A stretch of DNA of 64,000 nucleotides from an uncultured Gemmatimonadales bacterium (GTDB taxonomy: Bacteria; Gemmatimonadota; Gemmatimonadetes; Gemmatimonadales; GWC2-71-9), in contig CAMYLY010000007.1 of NCBI GenBank assembly GCA_947259405.1, positions 1-64,000 of the forward strand, written 5' to 3'. Under the pieces are notes generated by a model. The model searched no databases, was not told the origin of the DNA, and saw nothing but the letters and a program-made list of their open reading frames with translations. Each line of letters opens with the position of its first letter. Positions within the stretch are counted from its first letter, which is position 1. Below are positions 43,469 to 52,752 of the stretch, one piece after another. The position numbers and the translations under genes were made by a program.

Positions 43469-46003
43469 TCAGAAGCTCAGCGTCAATCCGAAGGCGAAGC
43501 TGGAGCGCCAGATGGTCGGATTGAACGCGTCTCCCACCGCCAGTTCCAGGTTGGGATCCAGGAAGCCGATATCGGAGCCTCGGCGATGCACGAACATCGT
43601 ATAGTCCACGCGCACGCTCAGATCGAGCCCGCCGGGCGGCGGTCGCACGCTCCGGAGGGGAATCCATTCGAAGCCCAAACCACCATGCATGGTGTTCGGC
43701 GGGAAGATGTTGTCGAATCCTTTCAAGGACGGTTTCCGTATCCACGGAGAGTCGGATGCATCCATTGGTTCGGGTGGGTCGGTCGAGCTGCCCGTCGCGG
43801 TCCTGGAATTCTCCAGCCGATACCACGAAAGCCCGTAGCCCAGCTTGAGATACGGCTGGAAGCCTCCGGTTGCGAGGTTATAGCGGAGGCTACCTGCGTA
43901 TTCCCAGAAATTGAGTTCGGATTCGACGAGAAAGGCGTCGATCGTCCCCTGTCTTGGTGCGATGGCGGCAAATGCGACCTTCGACCGGGAGTGTCGCAGG
44001 CTGTTCTCCGACACGATGCGACGGCCCAGGAAGAGTGACACGCCGAAGATACCGGAGACGGCGTCCTCCACGAATTGCAGTTCGTCTATGCCGATAATCG
44101 CGAACGTGGTGTCGAAGCCCGCGTCCAAGAACCGCTGATCGAGCTCCGCAACTTGCAGGCGGTTGAGGTGAAGTTCGGTGAACTCCTTGGACATGAGATG
44201 GACCGCCACACCGGCGCCCACACCAACCTGCCGGAAAGGAATATTCTCCGTCGGGTAGAACTGTGGATCGACGCCGGTCACGGCTGCTTTCGCCGGGCCG
44301 ATGATCGCGCGTGTGAGCAGGTCCATCGGCGGCAGTGTCAGCAGTGGCAATATGATGAAGTTCAGCACCCCGAGCTGGTTTGACAGCTGATCCTCGACTC
44401 CAAGTGGGAACAGTGCCAGGAAGCGATGCGGGTCGTATTGGCCGTAGCCAGACACTTCGGCCACGCGGCTCCAACTGCCGTTGTGGGCCGGTCCGGGTGG
44501 TGCCAGGTTGCCAGTCTCGGCGTGCGCCACGACACCGGCAAACGGAGACTCTGAGGCAGGGTATCCCCAACGGATCGGAAGAATCAACCAAGACCAATCC
44601 TGTCGGGTGTTCACCTCATGGTGCACGGGATCGACCAGACGTTCCCAGTCGGGAAGGATCTCCAGTCGCTCCGCTGCGTCGTATGGCATGACATAGGTGG
44701 GCCAGGCAGTCCGTTCTGCATCGGCAAACTTCCGGTGATCGAATGATCGCTTGATCTGCTCGGTCGCTCCCGCGGGTCCGACGCCTTTGTACTGCCCAGG
44801 AAACGGGTACGTCCCGTGCGAATCGCGATTCCACCCACCAGGCTGCGCAATCAGTTGATCCCATCCTTTGTTGTCGGCGCCTACGTATCCGATCGGATGG
44901 GTGTTGACGCGGGTCTCTTCATCGTCGAGGTACGCGAGTCGTCGAGTCTGCGTCGCCATCCACCGCTCGCCCCGCCGCTCCTCCGGCCACCGTTTGAGCG
45001 CTGCTTCCCACGCGTCGCCCCGTAGATACACGTTGGGACGGTCGAACCGGAGCGTCATCACCCGATGGTGGAAATAGAACTCGATCCACTTCATCACCAA
45101 CTCGTCCGAGGCGGTGCCACGCCCATCCAAGATGGCGCGTACTTCCTCGGCGGTAAGCAACCGTTCGACTGCTGCCCGCGGCGTGACCGCCACGTTCATG
45201 TGCTCCCAATCACCCTCGTGATCGTTGCCACCGTCGTTGAACGGGTAGAAGAACCAGAACTGCAGGACGAGTTCGTAGCCGACGGTCCCGCCGGTCCCTT
45301 GCCGCTCGTGGAGGAACGGGTGCACGTAGGATTTCGCAAACGCACGTAGCCGCCGCGGTGCGCCACCGCTGTAGCTGTCCTCGTAGATCGCCCGCCACGA
45401 TGCGGGATCCTCGCCCGGAAAATCGAAGAACAGGATCTTGAATAGGTCGGGGCCCTCGTCCACGACCCTACGGCCCCCGCGGCGATCGGTGGTATTGAAC
45501 GGATGGAACGCCTCGAGGAGTCGCCGAAGCCGGCAGTCATCGGATGACCCCGAGGCGACGAAGGTCAGACAGGGGTCGCTGGCGACCGCCAGCACGTCGA
45601 TCGTTTCTTCGCCAACTCGCTCATTACGACCGCCGGCCACGTCCCAGGTGTCCACGAAGAGCGGAAAACTCGAACGGTCGTCCCCGAACCGCTTGAAATC
45701 CATGGGAAAGGCGGTGGTGTGCATCACCATGTTCGGTGCGAACATCACGGCCAACTCCATCAGTCGCGCGTGCCGGCGATCGTCGATGCCATCCCGTGGC
45801 GCCCGATCGACATAGCCCGGCGCCGTCGTGTCGCCGAAGAGATGGAGCCGGCTCGTCGCGGCGGTGCCACCGACGAGACGCGGATGCACCAATGGGAAGT
45901 AGCGGATGTACTCGTCTCGCGGAATGTTCTGCGCCTGGAGGGCGGTGTCCGTGAGCACCGCGGCCAAAGCGATCAGCGTGAAACCCCGGAGGACGATTCT
46001 CAT
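43469..46003 (-). CDS. Exported Vps62-like protein with C-terminal barrel-like region
   Basis: This is an 844-residue protein. I chose ATG 46003 because a signal peptide follows (MRIVLRGFTLIALAAVLTDTALQAQ). The motif FNDGGNDHEGDWEHMNV at about 256-272 is the hallmark of Vps62/DUF946-like proteins (HxGDWEH). The C-terminal 250 residues have alternating beta strands and end in FAFGLTLSF, an aromatic C-terminus typical of outer-membrane barrels. The function is unknown. It is convergent with the kinase gene ending at 43427. Confidence 0.7.
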   Translation of the reverse strand: MRIVLRGFTLIALAAVLTDTALQAQNIPRDEYIRYFPLVHPRLVGGTAATSRLHLFGDTTAPGYVDRAPRDGIDDRRHARLMELAVMFAPNMVMHTTAFPMDFKRFGDDRSSFPLFVDTWDVAGGRNERVGEETIDVLAVASDPCLTFVASGSSDDCRLRRLLEAFHPFNTTDRRGGRRVVDEGPDLFKILFFDFPGEDPASWRAIYEDSYSGGAPRRLRAFAKSYVHPFLHERQGTGGTVGYELVLQFWFFYPFNDGGNDHEGDWEHMNVAVTPRAAVERLLTAEEVRAILDGRGTASDELVMKWIEFYFHHRVMTLRFDRPNVYLRGDAWEAALKRWPEERRGERWMATQTRRLAYLDDEETRVNTHPIGYVGADNKGWDQLIAQPGGWNRDSHGTYPFPGQYKGVGPAGATEQIKRSFDHRKFADAERTAWPTYVMPYDAAERLEILPDWERLVDPVHHEVNTRQDWSWLILPIRWGYPASESPFAGVVAHAETGNLAPPGPAHNGSWSRVAEVSGYGQYDPHRFLALFPLGVEDQLSNQLGVLNFIILPLLTLPPMDLLTRAIIGPAKAAVTGVDPQFYPTENIPFRQVGVGAGVAVHLMSKEFTELHLNRLQVAELDQRFLDAGFDTTFAIIGIDELQFVEDAVSGIFGVSLFLGRRIVSENSLRHSRSKVAFAAIAPRQGTIDAFLVESELNFWEYAGSLRYNLATGGFQPYLKLGYGLSWYRLENSRTATGSSTDPPEPMDASDSPWIRKPSLKGFDNIFPPNTMHGGLGFEWIPLRSVRPPPGGLDLSVRVDYTMFVHRRGSDIGFLDPNLELAVGDAFNPTIWRSSFAFGLTLSF

Positions 46004-46368
46004 CGCTCTACAAACATGCGCGTCGATTTCCCCGTTCGCTACAGAGAGACAGGATGGGAGGCGCACCGGGCACGATCGCGGGCACCATGGCGGTGGCACC
46101 GATTTCGTGGATGAGCAACGCGCCAAACGGTGGATTGCGTAGGACAATGTCGAGGAGTCCGGCCACGTTGTGGTAGCCCCACGCTTCGAAACGCTGGAAA
46201 CGAGGTAGTACTAGTAGAGTGGGTGGGTGTTTGACCCCAAGGAGCTGAGACCGAGACTTGGATGAGATCCAGTCGCAGATTACGCTGACCTACCGCCAGG
46301 CTCCTAGCCGTGGCCGTGGAGGTGGTGGTGCGGCAGGCCGTGCCCCTCGCGGACCACGCGTGTGATCT
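46004..46368. other. Intergenic stretch, nothing recognised
   Basis: No gene, RNA or repeat of the families described elsewhere is seen. Promoters for the minus-strand Vps62-like gene and the plus-strand kinase relic must lie here. The sequence TAGTACTAGTAGAGTGGGTGGG near 46206 is locally unusual. Confidence 0.3.
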
Positions 46369-46382
46369 CCATCTTATCCGCC

Positions 46383-46484
46383 ATGACCGACCTCGCCTCC
46401 CGCCTCTCCACCGCCCTTGGCGACCGCTACCGCATCGAGCACGAGCTCGGCGCGGGCGGGATGGCCACCGTCTTCCTCGGGTGC
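46383..46484 (+). pseudogene. N-terminal relic of a Ser/Thr kinase gene
   Basis: ATG 46383, after CCATCTTATCCGCC, opens MTDLASRLSTALGDRYRIEH followed by ELGAGGMATVFLG, the N-terminus and Gly-rich loop of a kinase. After about 34 codons homology stops abruptly (CACWGKATS...) and no catalytic domain follows. The upstream CCATCTT element is the same as that of intact kinase genes. Confidence 0.8.
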
Positions 46485-46640
46485 GCTTGTTGGGGCAAGG
46501 CCACGAGCACGCCACCTAGCAATCTGCGCCGAGTGATTGCACTTCGCGGCCTGATTTGCACCACCAGCCCGTGAGCGGCTAGGAATACCGGGCCGTTCCG
46601 GGAAGGCGACGCCGGCCCGGGGCATGCAGTTCCATGACCC

Positions 46641-47378
46641 ATGGTGACCGAGCGTGAAGCGAGCCGACTCACGGCCCCATTCGTTGCCTTGGGGTTGCTT
46701 GTCACGTTGGTGATAGGCGTGGGCGTCCTCGCGTCGCAGCCGTTCATCACGCTCCTGGCTGCGTACTCGTCACTCGCCTTCATCGCCTACGCGAGGTTCG
46801 TCCGACGTGCGGCGAACGGCTTCGACGTCATCTTCTGGGCGCTGCCGGGTGCCGTCGCCGCGAGCGTGGTCACGATTCCTGTGAATCAGCCGTGGTTGGT
46901 GAGCGGGCCGGAACCGACCGTGACCGCCGCAGGAGTGGGTTTGCTCTTTGGAGCGACGACAGGCGCCTGCATCGCGTTCGTGCGATCGATGGTGCCACGA
47001 CTCTCGACGGGAGTGGCGACCTGGACGCTCGGCCTACTCGCTGGCGTCGTCGCGCTCGCTGCCGTCTCGTTCCCCGTTTGCGGATGCTCGACCCATGCCA
47101 GGGCCTATCTCGCCGCCATGAAATCCGATCTACGGAATCTTGCCACGGCGCAGGAAGCGCACTACGCCGACCACGGTGCGTATGCCGCCGCCGTCGCTGA
47201 TGTTCGTGGGTACTCGGCCACAAGCGGCGTTCACGTTCAAGTCGTAGCGAAGGCCGATAGCGGCTGGTTGGCGGTGGCGGCGCACGATCGCTTTGACACC
47301 GTGTGTCAGATCTTCGTCGGTCGAGGGGTCCCGCAGCACGGTACCGAGGGTCAACCGCACTGCATCGAGGGCGATTAG
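46641..47378 (+). CDS. Membrane protein with C-terminal pilin-like domain
   Basis: This is a 245-residue protein. Five hydrophobic segments occupy residues about 10-150. The C-terminal 95 residues read THARAYLAAMKSDLRNLATAQEAHYADHGAYAAAVADV...VVAKADSGWLAVAAHD, which is the globular-domain pattern of type IV pilin-like proteins, although the N-terminal pilin helix is replaced by the multi-pass region. It ends CQIFVGRGVPQHGTEGQPHCIEGD. A small relic of a second such C-terminus is at 48250-48294. The start at 46641 is uncertain. Confidence 0.65.
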   Translation: MVTEREASRLTAPFVALGLLVTLVIGVGVLASQPFITLLAAYSSLAFIAYARFVRRAANGFDVIFWALPGAVAASVVTIPVNQPWLVSGPEPTVTAAGVGLLFGATTGACIAFVRSMVPRLSTGVATWTLGLLAGVVALAAVSFPVCGCSTHARAYLAAMKSDLRNLATAQEAHYADHGAYAAAVADVRGYSATSGVHVQVVAKADSGWLAVAAHDRFDTVCQIFVGRGVPQHGTEGQPHCIEGD

Positions 47379-47401
47379 GTCCGACTCGGCGGTGCCTCGC
47401 A

Positions 47402-47920
47402 CTACCGCCACGTGTAGCCCAGACCGATCCCAAGCAATTCCCCAACGCTATTGAGCGACGGATCGACGCCGATCGCGTAAGCGACACCGAACGAAACCAT
47501 GAACGTGAAGCCGGCGACCGCGGAAAACTGATACCCAGCCTGGATGCCCGGTCCATAGTGTCGGGAACTTCCCTGCGGGCCTGTCTGAATGCCAACTTGG
47601 GTAACTGAGATTTCGAGAAATCCTCGGTGTCTGAGCCCCGACGTAAACCCGCGCACACCGACGGCTGGCGTGATCCCATGCGCGTCTCCTCGATCGATCT
47701 CGGGGGTGTATCCCAAGCCTGCAAAAAGCGAGATACGGTCACCGGCAACGTAATACTCGCCTTGCATCCCCAACCAACCCAGAGCGTTGCCAACTCCCGC
47801 GAGGAGTGTTACGACGCGCTCGTGAGGATTGGAGACAGTCGAATCCTGCGCCACGCCAAGCGTGGGAACGAGGATGAGTGATCCGAGCACGACAGCGATT
47901 CGCAACGGCCCTCTCCTCAT
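47402..47920 (-). CDS. Small outer-membrane beta-barrel-like protein
   Basis: This is a 172-residue protein with a signal peptide (MRRGPLRIAVVLGSLILVPTLGVAQ). The mature protein alternates hydrophobic residues in strands such as GEYYVAGDRISLFAGLGYTPE, GFLEISVTQVGIQT, GIQAGYQFSAVAGFTFMVSFGVAYAIG and a terminal LGIGLGYTWR, consistent with an eight-stranded barrel. The C-terminal aromatic-then-Arg end is less typical. The function is unknown. Confidence 0.65.
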   Translation of the reverse strand: MRRGPLRIAVVLGSLILVPTLGVAQDSTVSNPHERVVTLLAGVGNALGWLGMQGEYYVAGDRISLFAGLGYTPEIDRGDAHGITPAVGVRGFTSGLRHRGFLEISVTQVGIQTGPQGSSRHYGPGIQAGYQFSAVAGFTFMVSFGVAYAIGVDPSLNSVGELLGIGLGYTWR

Positions 47921-47974
47921 GTGGCAGCCGACCGGCGTGGGTGACTTCGGTCTTCCGTCAGCGGCCCCGGTACG

Positions 47975-48124
47975 TCAACCCTCTAAGCGTTCCTTTCGTT
48001 GGATGTAGTGCATCAGGTCTGCGACGCGTGCCCAGAGGCTTGCCAATGTTACGGCACACCCTCCCCCGATGACGAGGGCCAACTTGCCGAGCACGACAAA
48101 CGCTTCTGTGGTTTCTGGGTCCAT
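47975..48124 (-). CDS. 49-residue single-pass membrane protein
   Basis: The frame MDPETTEAFVVLGKLALVIG continues with GGGCAVTLASLWARVADLMHY and ends QRKERLEG. One membrane helix covers about residues 11-31, and the C-terminus is basic. Codon use is GC-rich in third positions like its neighbours. The ribosome site is weak. No family is recognised; it could be a real small protein or a gene remnant. Confidence 0.45.
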   Translation of the reverse strand: MDPETTEAFVVLGKLALVIGGGCAVTLASLWARVADLMHYIQRKERLEG

Positions 48125-48249
48125 GGCGGCTGTCACTCAGGGCCGAGACAAGATCTGCCCGGTTCTTCCCTACCTCGCTGTCTTCACCGTGGCGCTCGGC
48201 GCTTGAAGGCGCGGTGAAGGCGGTGTGAAGTGTGGCTCGCCTTGCCGCC

Positions 48250-48294
48250 CCATGGTTACCGGAGGGCAGCCGCACTGTCCTCGAGGGCGACTAA
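48250..48294 (+). pseudogene. Frameshifted C-terminal relic of a pilin-like membrane protein
   Basis: GGTTACCGGAGGGCAGCCGC followed by ACTGT and CTCGAGGGCGACTAA aligns with the last codons of the gene at 46641-47378 (TEGQPHCIEGD stop). One extra base breaks the frame between the Cys codon and LEGD. Only about 45 bases are recognisable. Confidence 0.45.
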
Positions 48295-48306
48295 AGGATG
48301 ATCGAG

Positions 48307-50508
48307 CTACGGATGTCGCCCGATCCCGCTGTAGATCTCTTCTTCCCGCGTAGGACGCCGAATCTCGTACCCGCTGGGCGGTGTGAGTCCGAGCAGGTGC
48401 GTGACGAAATAATCCCAGTGCCGCCGGATCACGTACGGATCGCCAACGAAGCTGTGATACCAGTTGGGTAGGAGGAGTTGGTCGAAGTCCTTGTTCGCTT
48501 TAATGAGCGCATCGATGAGACGGATGGTGCCTGCGGGGTGCACGTTCTCATCCATCTCAGCCCAAATGATCAGCAACTTTCCCTGCAAGTTGGCCGCGTT
48601 CGTGGGATTGGCCTGCGGGTCCCAGTCGGAGTCTTCCAACAGTCCCTGATGTTTTTCGCCCCAGCGTGCCAGGTACACACGGTTATCGTGATTTCCAGCG
48701 GCCGACACGCCAACCTTGTAGAAATCCGGGTAATCGAGCATCGCGTGCCCCGTCGCAAATCCGCCCCCTGAACGTCCATAGACGCCCATGCGTTCGAGAT
48801 CCATGTAGGGACGCTCTCGCGCCAACTCCCGGAGCCCCGTGACGTGGTCGGGCAGTCCTCCCGCGTCCTGCATGTTCCGGTACGACACGTCATGAAAGGC
48901 TTTGGACCGCAGCGGCGTTCCCATCCCGTCCAGGGTGACGACGATGAAGCCGAGTTCCGCCAAGGCCTGCGCGTCCCAGAATCGCCAGGGGGAGCCGAAG
49001 CCGCCGCCGAACCCTTTTGGGGTCACGATGATCTGCGGGCCGGGGTAAAGATCGTCGATAACGGGGTAGGATTTGGTGGAGTCAAAATCACTGGGGAAGA
49101 AAAGCGCACCATAGATGTCTGTCTCACCATCACGTCCCTTCACCACGACCGGTTCGGGAAAGCGGTAGCCCCGCTCGAGGAGCCGCGAGAGGTCGGCGGC
49201 CTCCAACGTGCGGACGACGTGCCCGTTCGCGTCGCGCAGTACGGTAACTGGCGTCGTGTCGATCCGTGAATACGTATCGATGAAATACCGCCCCGTGGGA
49301 GACGGCGCGATGTCGTGATCGGCGTGTTCGGGTGTCAGGAGTTCGGGTTCGCCACCATCGAGGCCTACGCGGTACAGGTGGCGCAGGTACGGATCGCGTC
49401 CTGCCTCTCGGCCACCCGCCGTGAAGTAGAGCATCCGTCCGGGTTCGTCGACGTGGATGATGTCGCGCACCTGCCACGCTCCGCCCGTGAGCTGCCGCTT
49501 CACGGCACCGGTGATGCCGTCGTAGAGGTAGAGATGTCCCCAACCGTCACGTTCCGACCACCAGATGATCTCCGCGCCGTCATCCAGGAACCGAACGTTG
49601 GGCTGGTTGCCGCTCCACGGGTTCAGCTCGACGAACGAATCACCGCGCTCCACCAGAACGGTGCGCGTGGCACCGGTGCCGGCGTCCGCCACGCGCAACC
49701 GGAACTCGGTTTCACCGCGATTGTAGTCGACGAAGTAGATACGCGTGCCAGCCTCGTCCCACCACACGTAGTTCCACTCGAACGGTGAGCGATACGTGGC
49801 GATAATCGGATCGGTGTCAAGCCATACCTCGTCGCCGGTCTCGATATCGAACACCACCATGCGCGCGAGGGGCAGGACCGAGTCCCCAGGGAGGGCGTAC
49901 CGATAGGTGTGAAGGACCGGACGCATCCCTTCCGGCGGTACCGATTGCACCAGCGCCATCGGACGCACGTTGTGTTGATCCAACCGGTGCGTCACGAGTC
50001 GCTTGGAATCGGGTGACCACAGTGCCGCAGGAGGATGCACGATTCCAAAACGCGCCTCCATAATCGGATACAAACGTCCCTCGGACAGTTCGCCGTAGCC
50101 GTCGAGCGGTGCGCCATCGGTCGTCAGGGCCTGTACGCGACCGTCGACGTGGCCGACGTAGAGGTTGTGATCGCGCACGAACGCCGCGAGCCGTCCGTCG
50201 GGCGACCGCAACACCCCGGGCTCCGTGGCCGGCGTGCTCGGTGGGTCGAATGGACGAGGTGCGGTGCCGGCATCCGGATCGACCATGAGCACGCGCGGAC
50301 CGTCTGCCGTCTCAACGCGATACCAGAAGCGGTCACCCTCGTCAAGCCAATGGGCATCGATCGTGGCACGCGTCACAAGGTGCCGTGCGTTCCATACGAG
50401 CAAGCTCTCGGCGCGGGCGTACCTGGCGGTTGGCAGCTGTGCCGTTGCCATCGGAGCGATTCCGGAGGCGGCGACGATCGCGAGTATCAGACGGGTCGAG
50501 TTGTGCAT
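48307..50508 (-). CDS. Secreted S9 family (dipeptidyl-peptidase IV-like) serine peptidase
   Basis: This is a 733-residue protein with a signal peptide (MHNSTRLILAIVAASGIAPMATAQ). Residues about 60-440 form the DPP4 N-terminal propeller (LRSPDGRLAAFVRDHNLYV, ALWSPDSKRLVTHR). The C-terminal hydrolase domain has Ser580 in GRSGGGFATG, Asp653 in WAEMDENVHP and His685 in PNWYHSF. It should cleave dipeptides from peptide N-termini in the periplasm. The nucleophile context GRSGGG differs from the usual GWSYGG. The start at 50508 begins the signal peptide; the frame is open further upstream without meaning. It is divergent from the molybdopterin oxidoreductase gene. Confidence 0.92.
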   Translation of the reverse strand: MHNSTRLILAIVAASGIAPMATAQLPTARYARAESLLVWNARHLVTRATIDAHWLDEGDRFWYRVETADGPRVLMVDPDAGTAPRPFDPPSTPATEPGVLRSPDGRLAAFVRDHNLYVGHVDGRVQALTTDGAPLDGYGELSEGRLYPIMEARFGIVHPPAALWSPDSKRLVTHRLDQHNVRPMALVQSVPPEGMRPVLHTYRYALPGDSVLPLARMVVFDIETGDEVWLDTDPIIATYRSPFEWNYVWWDEAGTRIYFVDYNRGETEFRLRVADAGTGATRTVLVERGDSFVELNPWSGNQPNVRFLDDGAEIIWWSERDGWGHLYLYDGITGAVKRQLTGGAWQVRDIIHVDEPGRMLYFTAGGREAGRDPYLRHLYRVGLDGGEPELLTPEHADHDIAPSPTGRYFIDTYSRIDTTPVTVLRDANGHVVRTLEAADLSRLLERGYRFPEPVVVKGRDGETDIYGALFFPSDFDSTKSYPVIDDLYPGPQIIVTPKGFGGGFGSPWRFWDAQALAELGFIVVTLDGMGTPLRSKAFHDVSYRNMQDAGGLPDHVTGLRELARERPYMDLERMGVYGRSGGGFATGHAMLDYPDFYKVGVSAAGNHDNRVYLARWGEKHQGLLEDSDWDPQANPTNAANLQGKLLIIWAEMDENVHPAGTIRLIDALIKANKDFDQLLLPNWYHSFVGDPYVIRRHWDYFVTHLLGLTPPSGYEIRRPTREEEIYSGIGRHP

Positions 50509-50639
50509 GCAGGCGAAGATAGGAGTCGGGGGGGCGGAGAGACAGTGGGAGCGAGTGGCGGCGGCTCCAGGTGGGAGGATAGATGGGTCAGAGGGGACAA
50601 GGGCGGGCAGGGGGGGCTCGGGGGCTGGCCCCCAGCGGT

Positions 50640-50650
50640 ATCTTCCTTCC
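50640..50650 (+). promoter_or_regulatory. TATCTT element directly before a start codon
   Basis: GGTATCTTCCTTCC ends at the ATG 50651 with no Shine-Dalgarno sequence. It resembles the CCATCTT elements before kinase starts in position and sequence. Confidence 0.35.
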
Positions 50651-52660
50651 ATGCCACCCACCACCCTCCCGACCACCTGCCCCATGGACTGTCCCGACAC
50701 CTGCAGTCTCGATGTGTCGGTGGTGAACGGGCGAGTACAAAGCATCGGGGCGGGGAGCGGGAATCCCGATACCGACGGGTTCATATGCACCAAGGTTCGG
50801 CGCTTCACGCGTCGGCAGTACCACGACGATCGCCTGTTGTATCCGGAGCGACGCATCGGTCCCAAGGGCAGCGGCCGCTATGAGCGCATCTCGTGGGACG
50901 ACGCGATCGGCGAGATCACAACTCGGTTTCGGGCGACGGCCGAGGAGTGGGGACCGGAGGCCATCCTCCCGTACCACTATGGCGGGTCGAACGGGAAGCT
51001 GAGCGACGAGCGACTCGATCATCTCTACTTTGCGAAGCTCGGCGCCTCACGGTTGGGCAAGACGATCTGTGCGGTGCCGACGACGCTCGTCGCGCAGGGG
51101 ATGTACGGACGGATGCCGGGCGTGCCGTTCGCCGAATATGCCAACGCGCAGTGCATCGTGATCTGGGGTGCCAATCCCAAGGCATCCAACATCCACCTGG
51201 TCCCGTACCTCAAGGCGGCGAAACGCAACGGCGCGTTCGTCATCGTCGTCGATCCGGCGCGGAACTTCTCGGAGCAAGAGGTCGACCTCCACCTCGAGGT
51301 GCTGCCCGGCGCCGACCTGCCGCTCGCGCTCGGACTCATCAAGATCTGGCGCGATCGCGGCATGCTCGATTCCGTATTTCTTAAAGAGCACTGCGTCGAT
51401 GCGGATGCGTTGTTGAACGCCGCCAACGCATGGCCGGTCGACCGCGCGGCGGAGGCGGCCGGTGTCGCGCGGTCGGACATCGAGACCTTCGCCGAGCAAT
51501 ATGCGAAGGCGTCGCCCGCGGTTCTCAGGTGTGGGTGGGGGCTCGAGCGCAACGTGAACGGCGGTCAGGCCGTGGCGGCGGTGATCGCGATGCCGGCACT
51601 ACTCGGCAAGTTCGGCGTGCCGGGCGGCGGCTACACGATGAGCAACGGCGGTGCGTACCGCTTCACGCACCCGCCCGTGCCCATCCCGGAGTGGCGCACG
51701 CGCGAGATCAACATGACGCAGCTGGGTGCGGTGTTGACCGAACCGCTCGACCCACCGGTCAAAGGTCTCTTTGTCTACAATGCCAACCCGGTGGCGACCA
51801 CGCCGGACCAGAACCGTGTTATAAGAGGATTAGAGCGGGACGATCTCTTCACCGTCGTCTTCGACCAGGTCCGCACGGACACGGCGCGCTACGCGGACAT
51901 CGTGCTTCCGGCGACGACGTTCCTTGAACACTGGGACGTCCGGGTGGCCTACGGTGCGTATGTGGTGGGCGGCACGCAGCCGGTGGTGACGCCCGAAGGC
52001 GAGCCGCAGTCGAACCACGACGTGTTCGCGGCATTAGGTCGCGCGATGGGGTGGGAGGACGAGCCGTTCCACTGGGATCAGGAGACCGCGTTTCGAAAAG
52101 TGGCGGAAGCCGTGTCGGCAAACGGCGATGCGATGGACGTGGATCGCCTCGCGGACGGCGCCGTGCAACGGACGTACACCGGCGGTGTCGTGCAGTTTGA
52201 GACCGTGTTCCCGCGCACGCCGGACAAGAAGGTCCATCTTACACCCGACGTGTTGGGGGCCGAGCCGTACCAGTATCGGGAGGTCGGCAACTCGGCGTTC
52301 CCACTGGCGCTCATCAGCCCGGCGAACGACAAGATGGTCTCGAGCAGTTTCGGCGAGTACAACTATCCCGAGCTGTTCGTGGACATGCACGAGGACGACG
52401 CAGCTGCGCGCGGCATTGCCGACCGTGACACCGTCCGCGTGTTCAACGACCTCGGCGAGGTCGTGTGCCGAGCGCGCGTGCGCGGCAAGGTACGGCGCGG
52501 GGTGGTGCTGATGCCGAAGGGTGCGTGGCGCAAGTCGTCCATGAACGGCATGACGTCGACGGCGCTCTGTCCGGCGACGGTGAACGAGGTCGGTGGGGCG
52601 GCGCGGTTCAACGACGCGAGAGTGGAGGTAGAGCCTCGTCCTTCGGGAGAGGGGACGTAG
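50651..52660 (+). CDS. Molybdopterin oxidoreductase (DMSO reductase superfamily)
   Basis: This is a 669-residue protein with no Tat signal, so it is cytosolic. The N-terminal [4Fe-4S] site is C10-P-M-D-C14-P-D-T-C18 with the fourth ligand C46 in GFICTKV. The three cofactor-binding domains follow (WGANPKASNIHL, YNANPVATTPDQNRV), and the C-terminal molydopterin dinucleotide-binding domain ends MPKGAWRKSSMNGMTSTALCPATVNEVGG. The ATG at 50651 was chosen because the iron-sulfur motif begins just after it; the longer upstream frame overlaps the peptidase gene. The substrate is unknown. It is adjacent to no electron-transfer subunit. Confidence 0.9.
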   Translation: MPPTTLPTTCPMDCPDTCSLDVSVVNGRVQSIGAGSGNPDTDGFICTKVRRFTRRQYHDDRLLYPERRIGPKGSGRYERISWDDAIGEITTRFRATAEEWGPEAILPYHYGGSNGKLSDERLDHLYFAKLGASRLGKTICAVPTTLVAQGMYGRMPGVPFAEYANAQCIVIWGANPKASNIHLVPYLKAAKRNGAFVIVVDPARNFSEQEVDLHLEVLPGADLPLALGLIKIWRDRGMLDSVFLKEHCVDADALLNAANAWPVDRAAEAAGVARSDIETFAEQYAKASPAVLRCGWGLERNVNGGQAVAAVIAMPALLGKFGVPGGGYTMSNGGAYRFTHPPVPIPEWRTREINMTQLGAVLTEPLDPPVKGLFVYNANPVATTPDQNRVIRGLERDDLFTVVFDQVRTDTARYADIVLPATTFLEHWDVRVAYGAYVVGGTQPVVTPEGEPQSNHDVFAALGRAMGWEDEPFHWDQETAFRKVAEAVSANGDAMDVDRLADGAVQRTYTGGVVQFETVFPRTPDKKVHLTPDVLGAEPYQYREVGNSAFPLALISPANDKMVSSSFGEYNYPELFVDMHEDDAAARGIADRDTVRVFNDLGEVVCRARVRGKVRRGVVLMPKGAWRKSSMNGMTSTALCPATVNEVGGAARFNDARVEVEPRPSGEGT

Positions 52661-52752
52661 GGGGCACAGGCGGAGCTGGAACCAGCGGCGCACGAATCCG
52701 TAGGGAGCGTGGGCCGTGTTTCCAGCTTGACGCTAACCGAAGGAGATTTCCG

